A stretch of 64,000 bases of DNA, from the NCBI GenBank assembly GCA_037954325.1, contig JBBMNZ010000028.1, forward strand, positions 9,431,501-9,495,500, read 5' to 3'. The notes under the pieces were generated by a model. The model was given only the letters and a program-made list of their open reading frames with translations. It was not told where the DNA came from and searched no databases. Origin of the DNA: Fistularia commersonii (Eukaryota > Chordata > Actinopteri > Syngnathiformes > Fistulariidae). Shown piece after piece: positions 61,870 through 64,000 of this stretch. The number at the start of each line of letters is the position of its first letter. Position 1 is the stretch's first letter. Position numbers and translations under genes: made by a program.

Positions 61870-61879
61870 CTAATTTTAG
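61870..61879. promoter_or_regulatory. MEF2-type site upstream of mylpf
   Basis: CTAATTTTAG is an exact match to the MEF2 consensus YTAWWWWTAR, about 0.7 kb upstream of the TATA box. CAGCTG E-boxes (MyoD-type) lie near 62622 and 62961. Plausible for a muscle gene, but such short motifs also arise by chance. Confidence 0.35.
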
Positions 61880-62090
61880 TGCCGATCATCCGTGCACGGA
61901 TTTATCCTGCAAGCACGCACTTTAAACGATTCATTCATTTAAACAATGAATGAATGAATTCATCGATTTTATAATTGCGTGTATTTTTTTGATTGAACTG
62001 TCAGAAACAGTTCAAATTCAAACCCACATGTCCTTTCAAACATACTCATTTCATCTACAATTACACTTTAATAAATGTCTCCACTAATTA

Positions 62091-62366
62091 CAGGACTGTC
62101 TCTGAAAATTAGAATATTGTGATAAAGTTATTCATCTTCTGTCATGCAATTACAAAAACAAAAATGTCATACATTCTGGATTCATTACAAATCAACTGAA
62201 ATATTGAAAGCCTTTTATTATTTTAATATGGCTGATGATGATTAGAAAACTCAAAAATCCTATCTCAAAATATTAGAATATCATGAAAAAGCAATTCTTG
62301 TTTTTTTAATTGCATTACAGAAGATAAAGAACTATCACAATATTCTAATATTCTGAGACAGTCCTG
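62091..62366. mobile_element. Palindromic TA-flanked MITE upstream of mylpf
   Basis: TA at 62089-62090 and 62367-62368. The left half begins CAGGACTGTCTCTGAAAATT and the right half, inverted, begins CAGGACTGTCTCAGAATATT. Symmetry continues through AGAATATTGTGATA and CTTCTGTMATGCAATTA, giving inverted repeats of roughly 75-80 bp in a 276-bp element. Non-coding. Confidence 0.9.
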
Positions 62367-62767
62367 TACTACATCAACAATTAATATTAGAATACAATTG
62401 AAAAAAAGACAGAATTTCAAACGCATTTCAATCAGGATTTGTTTCCATTTATTCTTAAATTTAAATTGAGCCGTTTAAGTACATGGGAATGAGTGTTTGA
62501 ACAAGGTGGTGACAAAGAAAATGTCACTGTCAGTTTGACTAAAAAGCCATCGGTTTAGTTATCATAGGTTTCAAGATTGACCGTGAGAAATCTGTGTTCA
62601 AACACTTGGTTTGAATCTCAGCAGCTGACCGGCGACTCGTGGAACCGGAGGTTTTCCCGCTCTGTCGTACATCGCCGGTTCTTTCCCCGACGTCAGACAA
62701 AACGACCGCAACATGATGGTCAAGTGAAAGCCCCGTTAACCTTTGGCTTCGCTCCGTCTCCTCCAAG

Positions 62768-62769
<2 letters not shown>

Positions 62770-62800
<31 letters not shown>
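62770..62800 (+). repeat. (GT)n microsatellite upstream of mylpf
   Basis: About 15 GT units. A further (CA)n run is at 63252-63274. The stretch 62801-63620 between and after them is non-coding with no other recognised feature. Confidence 0.88.
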
Positions 62801-62806
<6 letters not shown>

Positions 62807-63624
62807 GATTGGCCTTGGTTGGGCACATTTTTGCACCTGTTTTCTTCTCGCCCCCTTCCAGCCCCCCACCGACCCCCCCACCGACCCCCCGCCCCCTCCA
62901 ATATCAGGGGATTACTTGGCGGGTGGATGGCAGCAGACGTTCCCAGGAGAACATAAAAGGGACAGCTGAGGCGACAGAAATAGCTAAATAAACTTGAGGT
63001 CCCGCCAACGCGTCAGAGTCCCGCTGCAAAATGCTTTCCTTGTTTTCTCCAGATATTATGTCCAAATTTACCTCCACAATACAACCCCCCTCCCCCATCG
63101 CAGATGATCCACGCTCATTTCATTAACAACTTTGTTAATCTCGTCTGCCAGGGGCGAATTTATTTTTGCCTCCCCTCTCGGCTCGCCACAGATGACTGTT
63201 TATGTTTCCGCGGCTCCTTTTCACTCCGACAGCACGAAGATGAGTCACGTCACACACACACACACACACACACATACACACTCGATCGACAGACTTCCAT
63301 TATCCTGGTGAGTCTGTGACTCCCCCCACCCCACCGCCCCGCTGCCACCACCTTGGATGGCCTTTCAGTCCCCTGTTTGTGTTGACCTTTGACCCATTCC
63401 TTCACGTGATTATCACCACCTTGTTGAAGGAATGAAAAGTATCACAGCCCGTGGCGCGACAGACATTTCTACTTCTAGAGCAGTTTGCAACAGTTTTCTC
63501 TTTGTTTAAAAAAAAAAAAAAAAAATTCCAGATTTATTCAGGAACTTTAAGACCAATGAGAATGTCAATCTTTCTTTAAGACTGGTAGGATGCAGCTGAC
63601 GTAGGATGGGAGGTGGGGTTTGAC

Positions 63625-63810
63625 CTGGACTGCCCACCTGTCAATCACAGGGCCACATAAAGAGACATCCCACCATTCACTCTCTCATTCACATCCATGG
63701 ACAATTTAGAGTCTTCAACGAACCTGCACACTTTTTTTCGGACCGTGGGAGGAAGACGGCGAACCCGGGGACAACACACAGAGAGAAGCCATGCAGGCTC
63801 AGGGTACTTT
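63625..63810 (+). repeat. Fragment of a common fish dispersed repeat (right part)
   Basis: CAGGGCCACATAAAGAGACA, CCATTCACTCTCTCATTCAC, GGACAATTTAGAGTCTTCAA and GGACCGTGGGAGGAAGACGG are successive hallmarks of an abundant fish repeat whose left part is also seen at 48776-48852. Confidence 0.7.
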
Positions 63811-63955
63811 CATGCCACTCTTGTCGGAATTCTTCTTTTGCCACAATATGGATATTGGGAACAAAAACATTGTTTTGTAGGTGTTTTTAATTCACACAGG
63901 AGTCGGTGGTAATGACTGAGGTATAGAATAGAATAGAATTCTTGTCGAAATCATC

Positions 63956-64000
63956 TGTCGCTGCAACCGGACTTGAATTTCTTCACTTGAAGACGTTTAA
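63956..64000 (+). repeat. Dispersed repeat fragment running off the window
   Basis: CCGGACTTGAATTTCTTCAC then TTGAAGACGTTT matches the core of the copy at 22316-22410 in the same orientation. It is cut by the window edge. Confidence 0.55.

Noticed and set aside
61370..61873. Pro-rich open frame of 167 codons upstream of mylpf
   Set aside because: GC-rich promoter-flanking DNA without domain resemblance or splice context; mylpf runs the other way and its TATA box lies beside it.
1..64000. tRNA, rRNA, snoRNA or microRNA genes
   Set aside because: No cloverleaf with A/B boxes or recognisable small-RNA family was found by eye; a covariance-model scan was not possible.

Overview
This is vertebrate nuclear DNA, almost certainly from a teleost and plausibly a percomorph given the short introns and the repeat families. 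Genes are split by GT-AG introns, CpG-rich 5' ends alternate with AT-rich spacers, and the mobile elements are typical fish ones (Tc1/mariner, hAT, RTE-like LINE remnants, TA-flanked MITEs). No bacterial, CRISPR or prophage-like content was seen, and no viral gene was recognised.

Five protein-coding genes can be reconstructed exon by exon. (1) 271-1473, + strand: the 3' part of ccdc47, a subunit of the ER PAT/multipass translocon machinery; its 5' part lies left of the window. (2) 7480-26028, +: setd1a, a COMPASS-type H3K4 methyltransferase of about 2232 aa with RRM, HCF-1-binding motif, WDR5-binding (WIN) motif, N-SET, SET and post-SET. (3) 31143-41463, +: hsd3b7, the bile-acid-pathway 3-beta-hydroxy-delta5-C27-steroid dehydrogenase, 365 aa. 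(4) 45676-52650, +: tbc1d10b (EPI64B), a Rab GTPase-activating protein, 895 aa. (5) 61098-57520, - strand: mylpf, the fast skeletal muscle myosin regulatory light chain, 170 aa, converging on tbc1d10b. Except for ccdc47, the human counterparts of these genes lie on 16p11.2 (SETD1A-HSD3B7 and TBC1D10B-MYLPF), so the window looks like a compacted version of that syntenic block. The genes have unrelated cellular roles and are not an operon.

Spacers and introns hold most of the accessory DNA: a Tc1-like element with intact ends but a dead transposase (3243-4767); two hAT relics with recognisable 8-bp target duplications in hsd3b7 introns; LINE remnants on both sides of hsd3b7 exon 5, one with a second element nested in it; an AT-rich tandem array with a roughly 200-bp higher-order period (29.7-30.85 kb), also split by an insertion; two MITEs near mylpf; and many microsatellites.

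The most interesting signal is inside setd1a. One intron (20745-20865) has no GT-AG ends but fits a minor-spliceosome (U12-type) AT-AC intron: ATATCCTT donor, CCTTGAC branch site and AC acceptor. Removing it restores a conserved reading frame. I see no new multi-gene system; the other findings concern gene architecture, regulatory candidates and nested transposons.
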